Shown: positions 8,432 to 16,522 of the stretch, one piece after another
Position numbering within the stretch: position 1 is the stretch's first letter
How the letters are laid out: every line of letters starts with the position of its first letter
Source: Desulfuromonadales bacterium
Lineage (GTDB): Bacteria > Desulfobacterota > Desulfuromonadia > Desulfuromonadales > BM103
Assembly: GCA_030145205.1 (NCBI GenBank)
Contig: JAQYVZ010000003.1
Location: 62,001-126,000 of the forward strand
Direction: 5' to 3'
Length of the DNA: 64,000 bases
Translations under genes and position numbers: made by a program
The notes under the pieces: generated by a model
The model's database searches: none
Seen by the model: only the letters and a program-made list of their open reading frames with translations
What the model was told of the DNA's origin: nothing

Positions 8432-9835
8432 ATGTCTGAGCACTACGATCTGATCATTATCGGCGGCGGCCCGGGCGGATATGTGGCCGCATTACGAGCT
8501 GCCCAACTCGACCTGAAAGTGGCCGTTGTCGAAAAACGTGACGCCCTAGGCGGAACCTGCCTCAATGAGGGTTGCATTCCGAGCAAGGCATTGCTTGATT
8601 CCAGCGAGTTGTTTGCCCTGGCACGCGACCGCTTCGATCGACACGGCATCCTGATCGACGCCCCCCAACTCGACCTGGCAAAAATGCTCAAGCGCAAACG
8701 GGACATCATCCAGCGCTTGACTCGCGGTATCGCCAGCTTGTTCAAAAAAGGCGGCATTGCTCTGGTGAACGGTACCGGCCGTCTGGGTCCTGACATCGAT
8801 GATCTCCGTCAGGTCCTGGTCACAACAGCAGACGGTGAGCAGACCCTTCAAGGCAAGACCATCCTGCTGGCTGCCGGCAGTGAAGCCATTGAACTACCTC
8901 ACCTGCCGTTTGATGGCAAGCAGATCGGTCAAGCACGTGATGCTCTGGAATATAGCGAGGTCCCCGAACACCTGGTCGTGCTCGGTGGCGGCTATATCGG
9001 CCTCGAGCTCGGCTCGGTCTGGCTACGCCTTGGCGCTAAGGTCACCGTGGTTGAGATGCTCGAAGAGATCTTGCCGAACACGGACCTGGAGATCGCAGTG
9101 CAGCTGCGACGGAGCCTCGAAAAGCAAGGCATGACCATCCTGACCGGTACCCGGGTTACGGCCGCAGCTACGGGTGAAGTGGTGACGGTGACCCTGGAAG
9201 GGGACAGCCCGGGGGACTTGGTCTGCGACAAGTTGCTGGTCGCCGCCGGCCGCAGACCGGCAACGGCAGGACTTGGTCTGGAAGAGGCCGGCATCCGTCT
9301 CACGGACCAGAAGCAGATTGAGGTGGATGAGAACTACGCAACGTCAAAAGCCGGAATCTACGCCATCGGCGACCTGGTTGCCGGACCGATGCTTGCCCAC
9401 AAGGCGATGGATGAAGGCATCACTTTTGTCGAGCGTCTGCTTGGCAGGCTCCCAGAAGTTGATTACGACCTGGTCCCCGGCATCATGTACACCATGCCGG
9501 AGCTGGCTGCCGTCGGCGCCACAGAGGAGCAACTCAAGGAGCGCGGCGTCGTTTATAATGTCGGCAAATTCCCATTCATGGCCAGCGGCCGAGCCCGCTG
9601 CATGGATGAACCGGAGGGCATGGTCAAGGTACTCGCAGCGCCGGACAGCGGCCACATTCTCGGTGTCCACATCATGGGTCCGAAAGCCTCTGAGCTGATT
9701 GCCGAAGCGGTCAGTATCATGGCATTTGGCGGCAGTATTGAGGATGTGGAGCTGATCATGCACCCGCATCCGACCCTGAGCGAAGCGTTCAAGGAGGCCG
9801 CCCTGGCGGCGGCAGGCAAGGCTGTTCACGCCTGA
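8432..9835 (+). CDS. lpdA: Dihydrolipoyl dehydrogenase (E3)
   Basis: 467-residue FAD flavoprotein that reoxidises dihydrolipoamide with NAD+. Landmarks are: the FAD-binding GGGPGGYVAALRAAQ; the redox disulfide in GGTCLNEGCIPSKALL; the NAD site VVLGGGYIGLELGSVW; YAIGDLVAGPMLAHKA; and the dimer-interface HPHPTLSE. The frame is open from 8366 (overlapping sucB), but the flavin fold begins at MSEHYDLIIIGGG, so I take the ATG at 8432, which has GGAG 7 bases upstream. Third gene of sucAB-lpdA, 31 bases after sucB. It may also serve other lipoyl complexes. Confidence 0.95.
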   Translation: MSEHYDLIIIGGGPGGYVAALRAAQLDLKVAVVEKRDALGGTCLNEGCIPSKALLDSSELFALARDRFDRHGILIDAPQLDLAKMLKRKRDIIQRLTRGIASLFKKGGIALVNGTGRLGPDIDDLRQVLVTTADGEQTLQGKTILLAAGSEAIELPHLPFDGKQIGQARDALEYSEVPEHLVVLGGGYIGLELGSVWLRLGAKVTVVEMLEEILPNTDLEIAVQLRRSLEKQGMTILTGTRVTAAATGEVVTVTLEGDSPGDLVCDKLLVAAGRRPATAGLGLEEAGIRLTDQKQIEVDENYATSKAGIYAIGDLVAGPMLAHKAMDEGITFVERLLGRLPEVDYDLVPGIMYTMPELAAVGATEEQLKERGVVYNVGKFPFMASGRARCMDEPEGMVKVLAAPDSGHILGVHIMGPKASELIAEAVSIMAFGGSIEDVELIMHPHPTLSEAFKEAALAAAGKAVHA

Positions 9836-9944
9836 GAGTGATCAATGATTGCATCATTGCGGCTGATGTTTTAATCTACCGCCATCTTTTTGTCTGGCCG
9901 TGCCTTTGGCTGCTGATCATCCCCTTTCCAGAAGGAATTTTGCA

Positions 9945-10400
9945 ATGAAACGTGTTGTTGCCTTACTACTGCTCCTCACTCTGGTTCTGCCCGTCTCCCA
10001 GGTTTTTGCCGCGTCACAGCTCAAAGACAACTATTCAGACGCCGAGTTGATTGGCATTCTGATTGCTGACGGCTACAGCGCCATCGAAAAACTTAAAGAC
10101 GGCGTCATCAAGGTCAAGGTTGACGGCAGCACTTACCTGCTGTTAAACGACGAAGACGGTGATCTGCAAGCATATTTTGCCATCAGCGATGCTGTTATCA
10201 GCTACCGCGACATCAATGAATGGAACAAGTCAAAGCGCTTCTCGCGTGCCTACCTGGATGATGACGATGATCCCGTCCTCGAAGCCGACCTCCTGGCGGA
10301 TGGCGGCCTCAGCGAGAAACATGTCACTGAGTTCTTCGGCATCTTCCTGCAATCTGTGCGTGCTTTCGTGGACTTCCTGGTGGAGAACAACCAGAGTTGA
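9945..10400 (+). CDS. Small secreted protein, function unknown
   Basis: 151 residues. A clear signal peptide (MKRVVALLLLLTLVLPVSQVFAAS, cleavage after VFA) precedes a soluble domain with NYSDAELIGILIADGYSAIEKLKDGVIKVKVDGSTYLL. This resembles the YbjN-like or sensory-domain fold often annotated as type III chaperone-like. An acidic stretch (DDDDDP) follows near 105. The ATG at 9945 has AGAAGGAATTTTGCA upstream; the frame extends left to 9900 without ribosome site. It stands alone between lpdA and the lysE-type gene. The YbjN-like idea is only an impression of pattern; the function is unknown. Confidence 0.7.
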   Translation: MKRVVALLLLLTLVLPVSQVFAASQLKDNYSDAELIGILIADGYSAIEKLKDGVIKVKVDGSTYLLLNDEDGDLQAYFAISDAVISYRDINEWNKSKRFSRAYLDDDDDPVLEADLLADGGLSEKHVTEFFGIFLQSVRAFVDFLVENNQS

Positions 10401-10461
10401 TTTTTAAAACCGGCAGGTCCGGCGGCAACCAGCTCCGAGCCTGCTGTAGTTCAGGATTCCC

Positions 10462-11088
10462 ATGCTTCCAACTGAAACCCTGATCCCGTTTACCGCCGCA
10501 GCCATTCTGCTTTGCCTGGCCCCCGGCCCGGACAACATCTTTGTTCTGACGCAGTCGGCGCTACGCGGCAAGCGCGCCGGATTGTCAGTCATGTTCGGCC
10601 TCTGCACCGGGCTGATTGGCCACAGCGCGGCAGTTGCTTTGGGCGTCGCCGTAATTTTCCAGACATCTGCGCTCGCTTTCACCATACTCAAACTGATCGG
10701 CGCCGCCTACCTCGTCTACCTGGCCTGGCAAGCATTTCGCGCCCCGGCCGTACCGCTGACCGCAACCGGCAACGACACTCCTGAGTTCGGCAAGCTGTAT
10801 CGGCGCGGCATCATCATGAACATCACCAATCCGAAAGTGTCGATTTTCTTCCTGGCCTTTCTGCCGCAGTTTGCCGACCCTGCGCTCGGCCCGATTGCAC
10901 CCCAGATCCTGTTGCTGGGGCTGGTATTTATCCTGTCAACAATCCTGGTCTTCGGCGCGGTGGCCTTGCTCGCCGGGACACTGGGTGAGTGGTTGAACCG
11001 GTCTGAAAAGATCCAGGTCATCATGAACCGACTGGCTGGCACCGTCTTTGTTGCCCTGGCACTCAAGCTCGCAACTGCCGAACGCTAA
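10462..11088 (+). CDS. LysE/RhtB-family amino-acid exporter
   Basis: 208-residue inner-membrane protein with about six helices. It has the LysE-family signature near the N-terminus (LCLAPGPDNIFVLTQSALRGKRAG, with the conserved APGPD) and the later motif NITNPKVSIFFLAFLPQF. These proteins export basic or neutral amino acids or homoserine lactones by proton antiport. Length is typical for RhtB. It is followed 23 bases later by a small HAD-type gene in the same direction; the two may be co-transcribed and share the terminator at 11611-11643. The substrate is unknown. Confidence 0.9.
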   Translation: MLPTETLIPFTAAAILLCLAPGPDNIFVLTQSALRGKRAGLSVMFGLCTGLIGHSAAVALGVAVIFQTSALAFTILKLIGAAYLVYLAWQAFRAPAVPLTATGNDTPEFGKLYRRGIIMNITNPKVSIFFLAFLPQFADPALGPIAPQILLLGLVFILSTILVFGAVALLAGTLGEWLNRSEKIQVIMNRLAGTVFVALALKLATAER

Positions 11089-11111
11089 CCCGACCCTTAC
11101 GGGAGGAACAA

Positions 11112-11582
11112 ATGCTTCAGATCGAGATCCCCGGACACGACAGCCTGCTGATCCAGCACCTGCTGCTCGATTTCAACGGCACCATCGCCTTTGACGGCAA
11201 ACTGATTGACGGCGTAAAAGAAGCTTTAGCCTGCCTGACTAAGGACATCGACATTCATGTGGTCACGGCAGACACCTTCGGCGATGCCAGCGAACAATTG
11301 GAAGACTTGCCTGTTAAGCTGACCATCCTGCCGGACATTGGCCAAGACGAAGCGAAGCAGGGCTACCTGAACACGCTTGGCAATGAAATGACAATCGCTA
11401 TCGGCAATGGCCGCAACGACTGCCTGATGCTGCAGGATGCGGCGATCGGTATTGTGCTGATTCAGGGGGAAGGCGCTGCCCAAGTGACTGTGCAGGCGGC
11501 GGATATTGTCTGCACCAGCATTGTCAACGCGCTTAGGCTACTACTCAATCCGAAGCGTCTGATTGCAACCCTGCGCTGCTGA
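11112..11582 (+). CDS. Soluble P-type-ATPase-like HAD-family protein
   Basis: 156 residues. It carries the phosphorylation-loop motif LLDFNGTIAFDG (residues 17-28), where DxNGT replaces the DKTGT of P-type ATPases. The last motif, AIGNGRNDCLMLQDAAIGIVL, corresponds to the GDGxND box. This matches the small soluble group (COG4087-like) that resembles an isolated P-domain without membrane or nucleotide domain. The aspartate nucleophile is present, so phosphatase or phosphotransfer activity is possible; the substrate is unknown. A very good ribosome site (GGGAGGAACAA) precedes the ATG. It lies directly behind the LysE-type gene. Confidence 0.82.
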   Translation: MLQIEIPGHDSLLIQHLLLDFNGTIAFDGKLIDGVKEALACLTKDIDIHVVTADTFGDASEQLEDLPVKLTILPDIGQDEAKQGYLNTLGNEMTIAIGNGRNDCLMLQDAAIGIVLIQGEGAAQVTVQAADIVCTSIVNALRLLLNPKRLIATLRC

Positions 11583-11610
11583 TGACCCACGTCTACCACA
11601 CCAGACTTAA

Positions 11611-11643
11611 AAACGAGGGGGCGGCAGAATTGCCGCCCCTTTG
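11611..11643. terminator. Bidirectional terminator between convergent genes
   Basis: GGGGCGGCA and TGCCGCCCC pair perfectly around GAAT, with A-rich sequence on the left and TTTGATATTTT on the right. It separates the plus-strand HAD gene from the minus-strand enoyl-CoA hydratase gene and can serve both. Confidence 0.8.
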
Positions 11644-11672
11644 ATATTTTGAGAGTTTCTGGATGCGTCCGT

Positions 11673-12449
11673 TTACTTCTTAAGCCAAGCCGGTTTGCGT
11701 TTTTCCAGAAAGGCCGCGACCCCTTCTTCAGCTTCATTGCCTGCGCAAATTGAGGCAAACAGGTCGTCCATAATATCGAGCTTTCGGTCGTAGGAATCTT
11801 CCATCAACCGGTTCAGGCCTTCTTTACCAACCCGCAACGCAATCGGGCTCTTCTTGACAAGCTTCTCCGCCAACTTGAGGGTTGCTGCTTCCAGTTCATC
11901 ATCGGGAACCACCTGATTAACCAAGCCGAGCCTTTCAGCCTCTGCGGCGTCAAACATATCCCCGGTCAGCACCATTTCGAGTAACTTCTTGCGACCAATA
12001 ACTTTCGACATTGGTGCGGCCGGTCCCAAACAGATCAGGCCCACGTTAATCGCCGTCGTGCCGAAGGTGGCCGATTCAGCGGCAACCGTCAAGTCGGCGC
12101 CGAAAGCCAAGCCAGCCCCATTGGCTAGAGTATAGCCATGCGCTGCAGCAATGGTGGTTTTGGTCATCTTGCCGAGGGTGTGATAGAAAGCGTCAATCCC
12201 ATAAAGAAATTTTCGATAGTCACTGTGGCTCTTGTCATTAAACTGGTCCAGGGAAATTCCTGTACAAAAGTTCTTGCCGTTAGCGTTGATGATGACAACC
12301 CTTACCTCGTCATCATTTTCCATTGCCCACAACGCATCATCCAATTGCTTGGCAAATTCAGGCGTAAACGTGTTCATCTCATCGGGACGATTCAGGGTGA
12401 TAAAACCGATGAGGTTCTCTTTCCGCGTCAAAACAACTTGCTCTGCCAT
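11673..12449 (-). CDS. Enoyl-CoA hydratase/isomerase family protein
   Basis: 258-residue crotonase-fold protein. The N-terminal strand LIGFITLNRPDEMNTFTPEF, the oxyanion-hole segments (NFCTGISLDQF and ANGAGLAFGADLTVAAESATFGTTAINVGL) and the C-terminal ...AFLEKRKPAWLKK are all typical. The usual first catalytic glutamate of hydratases (GGG-cE) is not obvious; GAGLAFGADL and TTAINVGL stand there instead. A reaction other than classical hydration is possible. Start chosen at 12449 because AAGGAGGATGCA lies directly upstream; the open frame runs 36 bases further. Single gene, minus strand. Substrate unknown. Confidence 0.85.
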   Translation of the reverse strand: MAEQVVLTRKENLIGFITLNRPDEMNTFTPEFAKQLDDALWAMENDDEVRVVIINANGKNFCTGISLDQFNDKSHSDYRKFLYGIDAFYHTLGKMTKTTIAAAHGYTLANGAGLAFGADLTVAAESATFGTTAINVGLICLGPAAPMSKVIGRKKLLEMVLTGDMFDAAEAERLGLVNQVVPDDELEAATLKLAEKLVKKSPIALRVGKEGLNRLMEDSYDRKLDIMDDLFASICAGNEAEEGVAAFLEKRKPAWLKK

Positions 12450-12588
12450 TGCATCCTCCTTGTTAAAATAAAACAACGTTTCCACTTTATCTCAACAGGT
12501 GGGATCTTCAAACCTTTTTTTATAACACCGGGAGTTTTTTGAAGAATATATTTCAGAGTTTGGATTATCCAACAACAATTTGAGACAA

Positions 12589-12617
12589 AAAAAGGGGCGC
12601 CAAGATGGCGCCCCTTG
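12589..12617 (-). terminator. Terminator of the TRAP-uspA operon
   Basis: AAGGGGCGCC and GGCGCCCCTT form a perfect 10-bp stem with a five-base loop. On the minus strand it is followed by seven U residues, and it begins a few bases after the uspA stop. Confidence 0.88.
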
Positions 12618-12620
12618 ATC

Positions 12621-13109
12621 TTAGTCCCCCAGCGGGACAATCAGAATCGGGCGATGTGACTTACGCAAAACCTTCTCAGCAACACTGCCGAGGAACGCGT
12701 AATTCATCATCCCCTTGCCGTGGCTGCCAAGCACGACCAGGTCGGCATTCAACTTGTCGGCTGCCAGCAGGATTTCCGCAACCGGGGCCCCATGATGAAC
12801 CTGGATGCTCTTTACATGGGACAGGCTGGATTCAACATCCTCCATATTGGCACGCACAAAGGCATCAACTTTGGCCCGGATTATCGTCTGCATATCATCT
12901 TCATGTTCCAGTTCCAAATCCGAGAAACGATCTTCACCGACAATTGATGCAACATAACTCACAACAGAGGCGTCCATTTCTGGCATGACGTGCAACACAT
13001 GCAGCTCCGCATCATAGGTTTGCGCCAGGTCCATCGCATGACTGAAGGCCCGAGCAGCATTCTCCGTTAAATCCGTTGCATACAAAATGGTCCGATAACG
13101 CGCACTCAT
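12621..13109 (-). CDS. Universal stress protein, UspA family
   Basis: 162-residue single USP domain. It has the N-terminal ILYATDLTENAARAFSHAMDLA and the C-terminal ATP-binding loop motif GSHGKGMMNYAFLGSVAEKVLRKSHRPILIVP, which fits G-2x-G-9x-G(S/T); the ATP-binding subtype is therefore likely. GAGGTGAGTT precedes the ATG. It follows the fused TRAP permease by 14 bases and ends at a strong terminator, so it is the last gene of the TRAP operon. This arrangement is known from the Halomonas ectoine TRAP system (TeaD). I infer that it modulates this transporter. Confidence 0.9.
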   Translation of the reverse strand: MSARYRTILYATDLTENAARAFSHAMDLAQTYDAELHVLHVMPEMDASVVSYVASIVGEDRFSDLELEHEDDMQTIIRAKVDAFVRANMEDVESSLSHVKSIQVHHGAPVAEILLAADKLNADLVVLGSHGKGMMNYAFLGSVAEKVLRKSHRPILIVPLGD

Positions 13110-13123
13110 AACTCACCTCAACT

Positions 13124-15232
13124 TTAAATTGCGGGTGCTGGCTGGATGCGATCACGGACTTTCTGGATCATGAAGACCACTCCCCAGAGCGCCAGTCCAG
13201 CCAGATACATATAATAATAATTGCCCAGGCCGGCAATTCTGCCGAAGAAATCCGGGCGGAACATAATACACGAAACCCCGAGCAGCAACGGGATATCGTA
13301 CCAGCGATTGCGGGCAACAAACCAGCCCTGGGTCGCGGATGCAAAGGCACAGGTGCCCACACAAGTCATTGCAAAAATCATGATTGCCTTGGGCCAGCTG
13401 GTAATCCCCCAGAGCAACAGGTCATGATTAAAGATAAACACGAAGGGTAAAATTGCGGTACGGATATCGTACATAAACCCCTGCAGGCCGGTCTGGATCG
13501 GGTCAGATTTGGCAATAGCCGCCGCCGCGTAGGCGGCTAGCCCAACCGGCGGTGTATCATCAGCCAGAATCCCGAAATAGAAGCAGAACAGGTGAGCAGC
13601 GATCAGAGGCACGATAAAACCCTGATATCCCGCGAGCGTCACGATAACCGGTGCGGTCAGTGACGCCATGACGATGTAGGTTGCCGTTGTAGGCAGGCCC
13701 ATCCCCAACAGCAAACTGGCGAAGGCAGTGATTGCCAGCATGATGTAGATATTGCCCTGGCTGAGTTGGTCGATGATGTCGGTGATCAGACCACCCAGGC
13801 CGAGGGTGACCACGCCGACGATAATGCCAGCGGCGGCGGTCGCGATAGCTACGCTGACCATGTTGCGGGCACCGGCGATCAATCCGGCGAGCAGGTCACT
13901 ACCTCCCTGGTAGAAGGCTTCGGCCATACTACCCTCGCGCTTCTTGAGGAGCAGCCTGGCCGGGTGCTGCAGCAGCATGATCACGATCAGGATCAGCGTC
14001 GCCCTGAAGGCGGCCAGGTCGGGTGAATGTCGCGGTACGATCAGTTCGTACAACAGCACGAACAGGGGGACCAGGTAGTGCAGCCCGTTCAGCAGCGTCT
14101 TGACGAAAATCGGCAGTTCGGCTTTCGGAAGGCCACTCAAGCCGAGCTTGCACGCCTCGATATGGGTCAGATAAAAGAGCGTGGCGTAGGACGCGAAAGC
14201 CGGGATCGCCGCCGCCTTGCAGACTTCAAGATAAGGGATGTTGACATACTCGGCGATAATAAAAGCAGCGGCACCCATAATCGGCGGCATGATCTGACCA
14301 TCAGTGCTGGCAGCAACCTCTATTGCAGCCGCCTTTTTGGGTGGATAACCGACCTTTTTCATCAACGGGATGGTAAAAGTTCCCGTGGTTACAACATTGG
14401 CGATACTTGATCCGGACACCAGTCCGGTCAGCCCACTGCTCAAGACCGCAGCTTTGCCAGGCCCTCCCTTGTAGCGACCCAGCAAGCTCATCGCAAGGTC
14501 AATGAAGAACCGACCGCCACCGGCCCGGTCAAGCATCGAACCGAACAGGACAAACATAAAAACGATCCGCGCCGAAACATCGAGCGGAATACCGAAGATC
14601 CCCTCCGTAGTCAGGGAGATCTGACCGATATAGCGGGTCATACTGACACCCTTGAATGCTATCACATCCGGCATGTATGGGCCGAAAAAGGCATACAGGG
14701 AAAAGATCATGGCAATAATCGGCAAAGCCGGTCCGATCACCCGCCTGGCACCCTCGAGCAGGAAGATGACCAGCAGAGCACCAAAGATCATATCGCGTTG
14801 GGTTGGCAGACCGACCCGGCTCGACAAACCTTCGTAATCAAGGGAAATATACAAAGCCGCCAGACATGCGATTGCCGCCAGCACAAAATCTCCCCAGGGA
14901 ATTTTGTGCTTTTCGCTCAACCAACGCAGCCCGGGAGTTTTGATATTACGCTTGAAAGTCGGGAACGCCATAAACACGATCAGAAAGGCGAAACCAAGAT
15001 GGATTGAACGAATGATGGTCGAATTAAGGGTCAACCAACTTGCCAGTGACAACTGGAACAGTGACCAGGTCACTCCGATAGTCGGGACAACGAAACGCGT
15101 CCAATCCCGCGGTCTGCGCAGGCCCAGCTCTTCCTCTTCCTGGATTTGACGCGCAAGATCGACACCTTCGGCTTCGTTCTCTTCAGTCTTCTGTTCTTCG
15201 TCCAAGCCTTGTTTGATCTGCTCTTCGGTCAT
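13124..15232 (-). CDS. TRAP transporter fused permease (DctQ-DctM type, TAXI class)
   Basis: 702-residue membrane protein carrying both the small (about residues 40-200) and large TRAP permease subunits in one chain. Landmarks of the DctM half are LDRAGGGRFFIDLAMSLLGRYKGGPGKAAVLSSGLTGLVSGSSIANVVTTG, PPKKAAAIEVAASTDGQIMPPIMGAAAFIIAEY, GLPTTATYIVMA and FGILADDTPPVGLAAYAA. The fused architecture is usual for TAXI-type systems. The binding protein is encoded upstream with a terminator-like hairpin in the 160-base gap, and uspA follows. TRAP systems import organic anions using a Na+ or H+ gradient. The substrate is not determinable, though dicarboxylates or amino acids are plausible. Confidence 0.93.
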   Translation of the reverse strand: MTEEQIKQGLDEEQKTEENEAEGVDLARQIQEEEELGLRRPRDWTRFVVPTIGVTWSLFQLSLASWLTLNSTIIRSIHLGFAFLIVFMAFPTFKRNIKTPGLRWLSEKHKIPWGDFVLAAIACLAALYISLDYEGLSSRVGLPTQRDMIFGALLVIFLLEGARRVIGPALPIIAMIFSLYAFFGPYMPDVIAFKGVSMTRYIGQISLTTEGIFGIPLDVSARIVFMFVLFGSMLDRAGGGRFFIDLAMSLLGRYKGGPGKAAVLSSGLTGLVSGSSIANVVTTGTFTIPLMKKVGYPPKKAAAIEVAASTDGQIMPPIMGAAAFIIAEYVNIPYLEVCKAAAIPAFASYATLFYLTHIEACKLGLSGLPKAELPIFVKTLLNGLHYLVPLFVLLYELIVPRHSPDLAAFRATLILIVIMLLQHPARLLLKKREGSMAEAFYQGGSDLLAGLIAGARNMVSVAIATAAAGIIVGVVTLGLGGLITDIIDQLSQGNIYIMLAITAFASLLLGMGLPTTATYIVMASLTAPVIVTLAGYQGFIVPLIAAHLFCFYFGILADDTPPVGLAAYAAAAIAKSDPIQTGLQGFMYDIRTAILPFVFIFNHDLLLWGITSWPKAIMIFAMTCVGTCAFASATQGWFVARNRWYDIPLLLGVSCIMFRPDFFGRIAGLGNYYYMYLAGLALWGVVFMIQKVRDRIQPAPAI

Positions 15233-15343
15233 ACGTCAAACTCCATTACATCGCCAGATTGCGGCGCAACATGCAAGGAAACAGAGCCATAACCAAAACA
15301 AAGAGTTGTCCTGCTTCACCTTCTTTTTGGTTATAGCGCCGAA

Positions 15344-15374
15344 AGAAAAAAGGGGCACGGTTGCCCGTACCCCC
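15344..15374 (-). terminator. Intra-operon terminator/attenuator between TAXI binding protein and permease
   Basis: CTGGGGGTACGG pairs with CCGTGCCCC (one G-U) around GCAA and is followed on the minus strand by UUUUUUC. It lies just after the binding-protein stop and before the permease start. It probably lowers permease expression relative to the abundant binding protein. Confidence 0.75.
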
Positions 15375-15392
15375 AGAGAATATCAGCAGAAA

Positions 15393-16361
15393 TTACTTCA
15401 GGCCTGCTTCTTTGTAGTACTTCATGGCGCCCGGGTGGATCGGGGCACTCATGCCCTGCAGCATGCTTGCTTTGGAGAGGGTGCTGTAGGCTGGGTGGAG
15501 CTTCTTGAAATCGTCGAAGTTCTCGAAAACTTCTTTGGTGATTGCATAAACGATATCGTCAGAAACATCAGCAGAAGTTACGAAAGTTGCCTTGACGCCG
15601 AAGGAGGCCACGTCTGCCTTGTTGGCAACTCCGGGGTACATGGCAACCGGAATCACAGAAGGAGCATAGTAGGGGAACTGGGCTACCAACTTGTCAACGA
15701 TCGCCTTGTCGATCGGCACGAAGTTAACCTTACGGGCACCAGCGACGGCTTCTTTGACCGAACCGTTAGGATGGCCAACCGTGTAGAAGAATGCGTCAAT
15801 GCGCTCGTCCTGCAGCATGCCTGCGGACTCGGCGGCCTTGATGCCTTCAGCCTTCAGGTCGGTTTCGTAATTGATGCCGGCGGCTGCCAGCAGATCAAGA
15901 GCGTTACCACGCTGGCCGGAACCGGGATTGCCGATATTAACGCGCTTGCCCTTGAGATCGGCAACACTGTTGACGTTTGCATCAGCGGCGGCAACCAGCG
16001 TCACCGACTCGGGGTGGATCGAAAAGACCGCCCGCAGTTTCGTTTGCGGCTTACCTTCCCAGTCAGCCGTACCATTAAAGGCCTGGTACTGACGATCAGA
16101 TTGAACTACGCCAAACTCGAGGTCGCCAACCATGATGGCATTAACGTTGAAAACCGAACCACCGGTAGACTCAACCGTAGCACGCAGATTGTACTCTTTG
16201 CGCTTCTTATTGACCATCTTGCTGATTGCGCCGCCGGTCGGATAGTAAACGCCGGTGACTCCACCAGTACCGATCGTCACGTACTGGGTCGCCGCAATGA
16301 CATCAGCCATGGAGCCAACGACAAAGAGTGCCGCGAACAGAAATACCATCAGTTTTTTCAT
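15393..16361 (-). CDS. TAXI-family TRAP transporter solute-binding protein
   Basis: 322-residue periplasmic receptor. It has a signal peptide (KKLMVFLFAALFVVGSMADVIA), then the TAXI-family opening QYVTIGTGGVTGVYYPTGGAISKMVN, the motif VSVG-like VNIGNPGSGQRGNALDLLAAAG, and a C-terminal ...LHPAYSTLSKASMLQGMSAPIHPGAMKYYKEAGL. The PIHPGAMKYYKE end is characteristic of the family. AAAGGAGAG precedes the ATG. It is first in an operon with the fused permease and UspA. Ligand unknown; the family includes glutamate-binding members. Confidence 0.92.
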   Translation of the reverse strand: MKKLMVFLFAALFVVGSMADVIAATQYVTIGTGGVTGVYYPTGGAISKMVNKKRKEYNLRATVESTGGSVFNVNAIMVGDLEFGVVQSDRQYQAFNGTADWEGKPQTKLRAVFSIHPESVTLVAAADANVNSVADLKGKRVNIGNPGSGQRGNALDLLAAAGINYETDLKAEGIKAAESAGMLQDERIDAFFYTVGHPNGSVKEAVAGARKVNFVPIDKAIVDKLVAQFPYYAPSVIPVAMYPGVANKADVASFGVKATFVTSADVSDDIVYAITKEVFENFDDFKKLHPAYSTLSKASMLQGMSAPIHPGAMKYYKEAGLK

Positions 16362-16522
16362 GCTTTTCTCTCCTTTGCAGTAGGTAGGCCGACCTTGCAG
16401 TGTCGGCTATCGGGAATGATAAAAGATGAATACGCTGCAAACAGTGTTTTATTCTAACGGAGGCCTCCCAGTTCGTCAAGTCGCCATAAAAAAACCTGAG
16501 CGTCCATTATATACGCATCCCC

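Noticed and set aside
9840-9862. Palindrome aatgattgcatcatt before the secreted-protein gene
   Set aside because: Single short palindrome without matching promoter; could be chance.
15213-16457. 414-codon plus-strand frame opposite the TAXI binding protein
   Set aside because: Antisense shadow; the minus strand encodes a full family protein with signal peptide.
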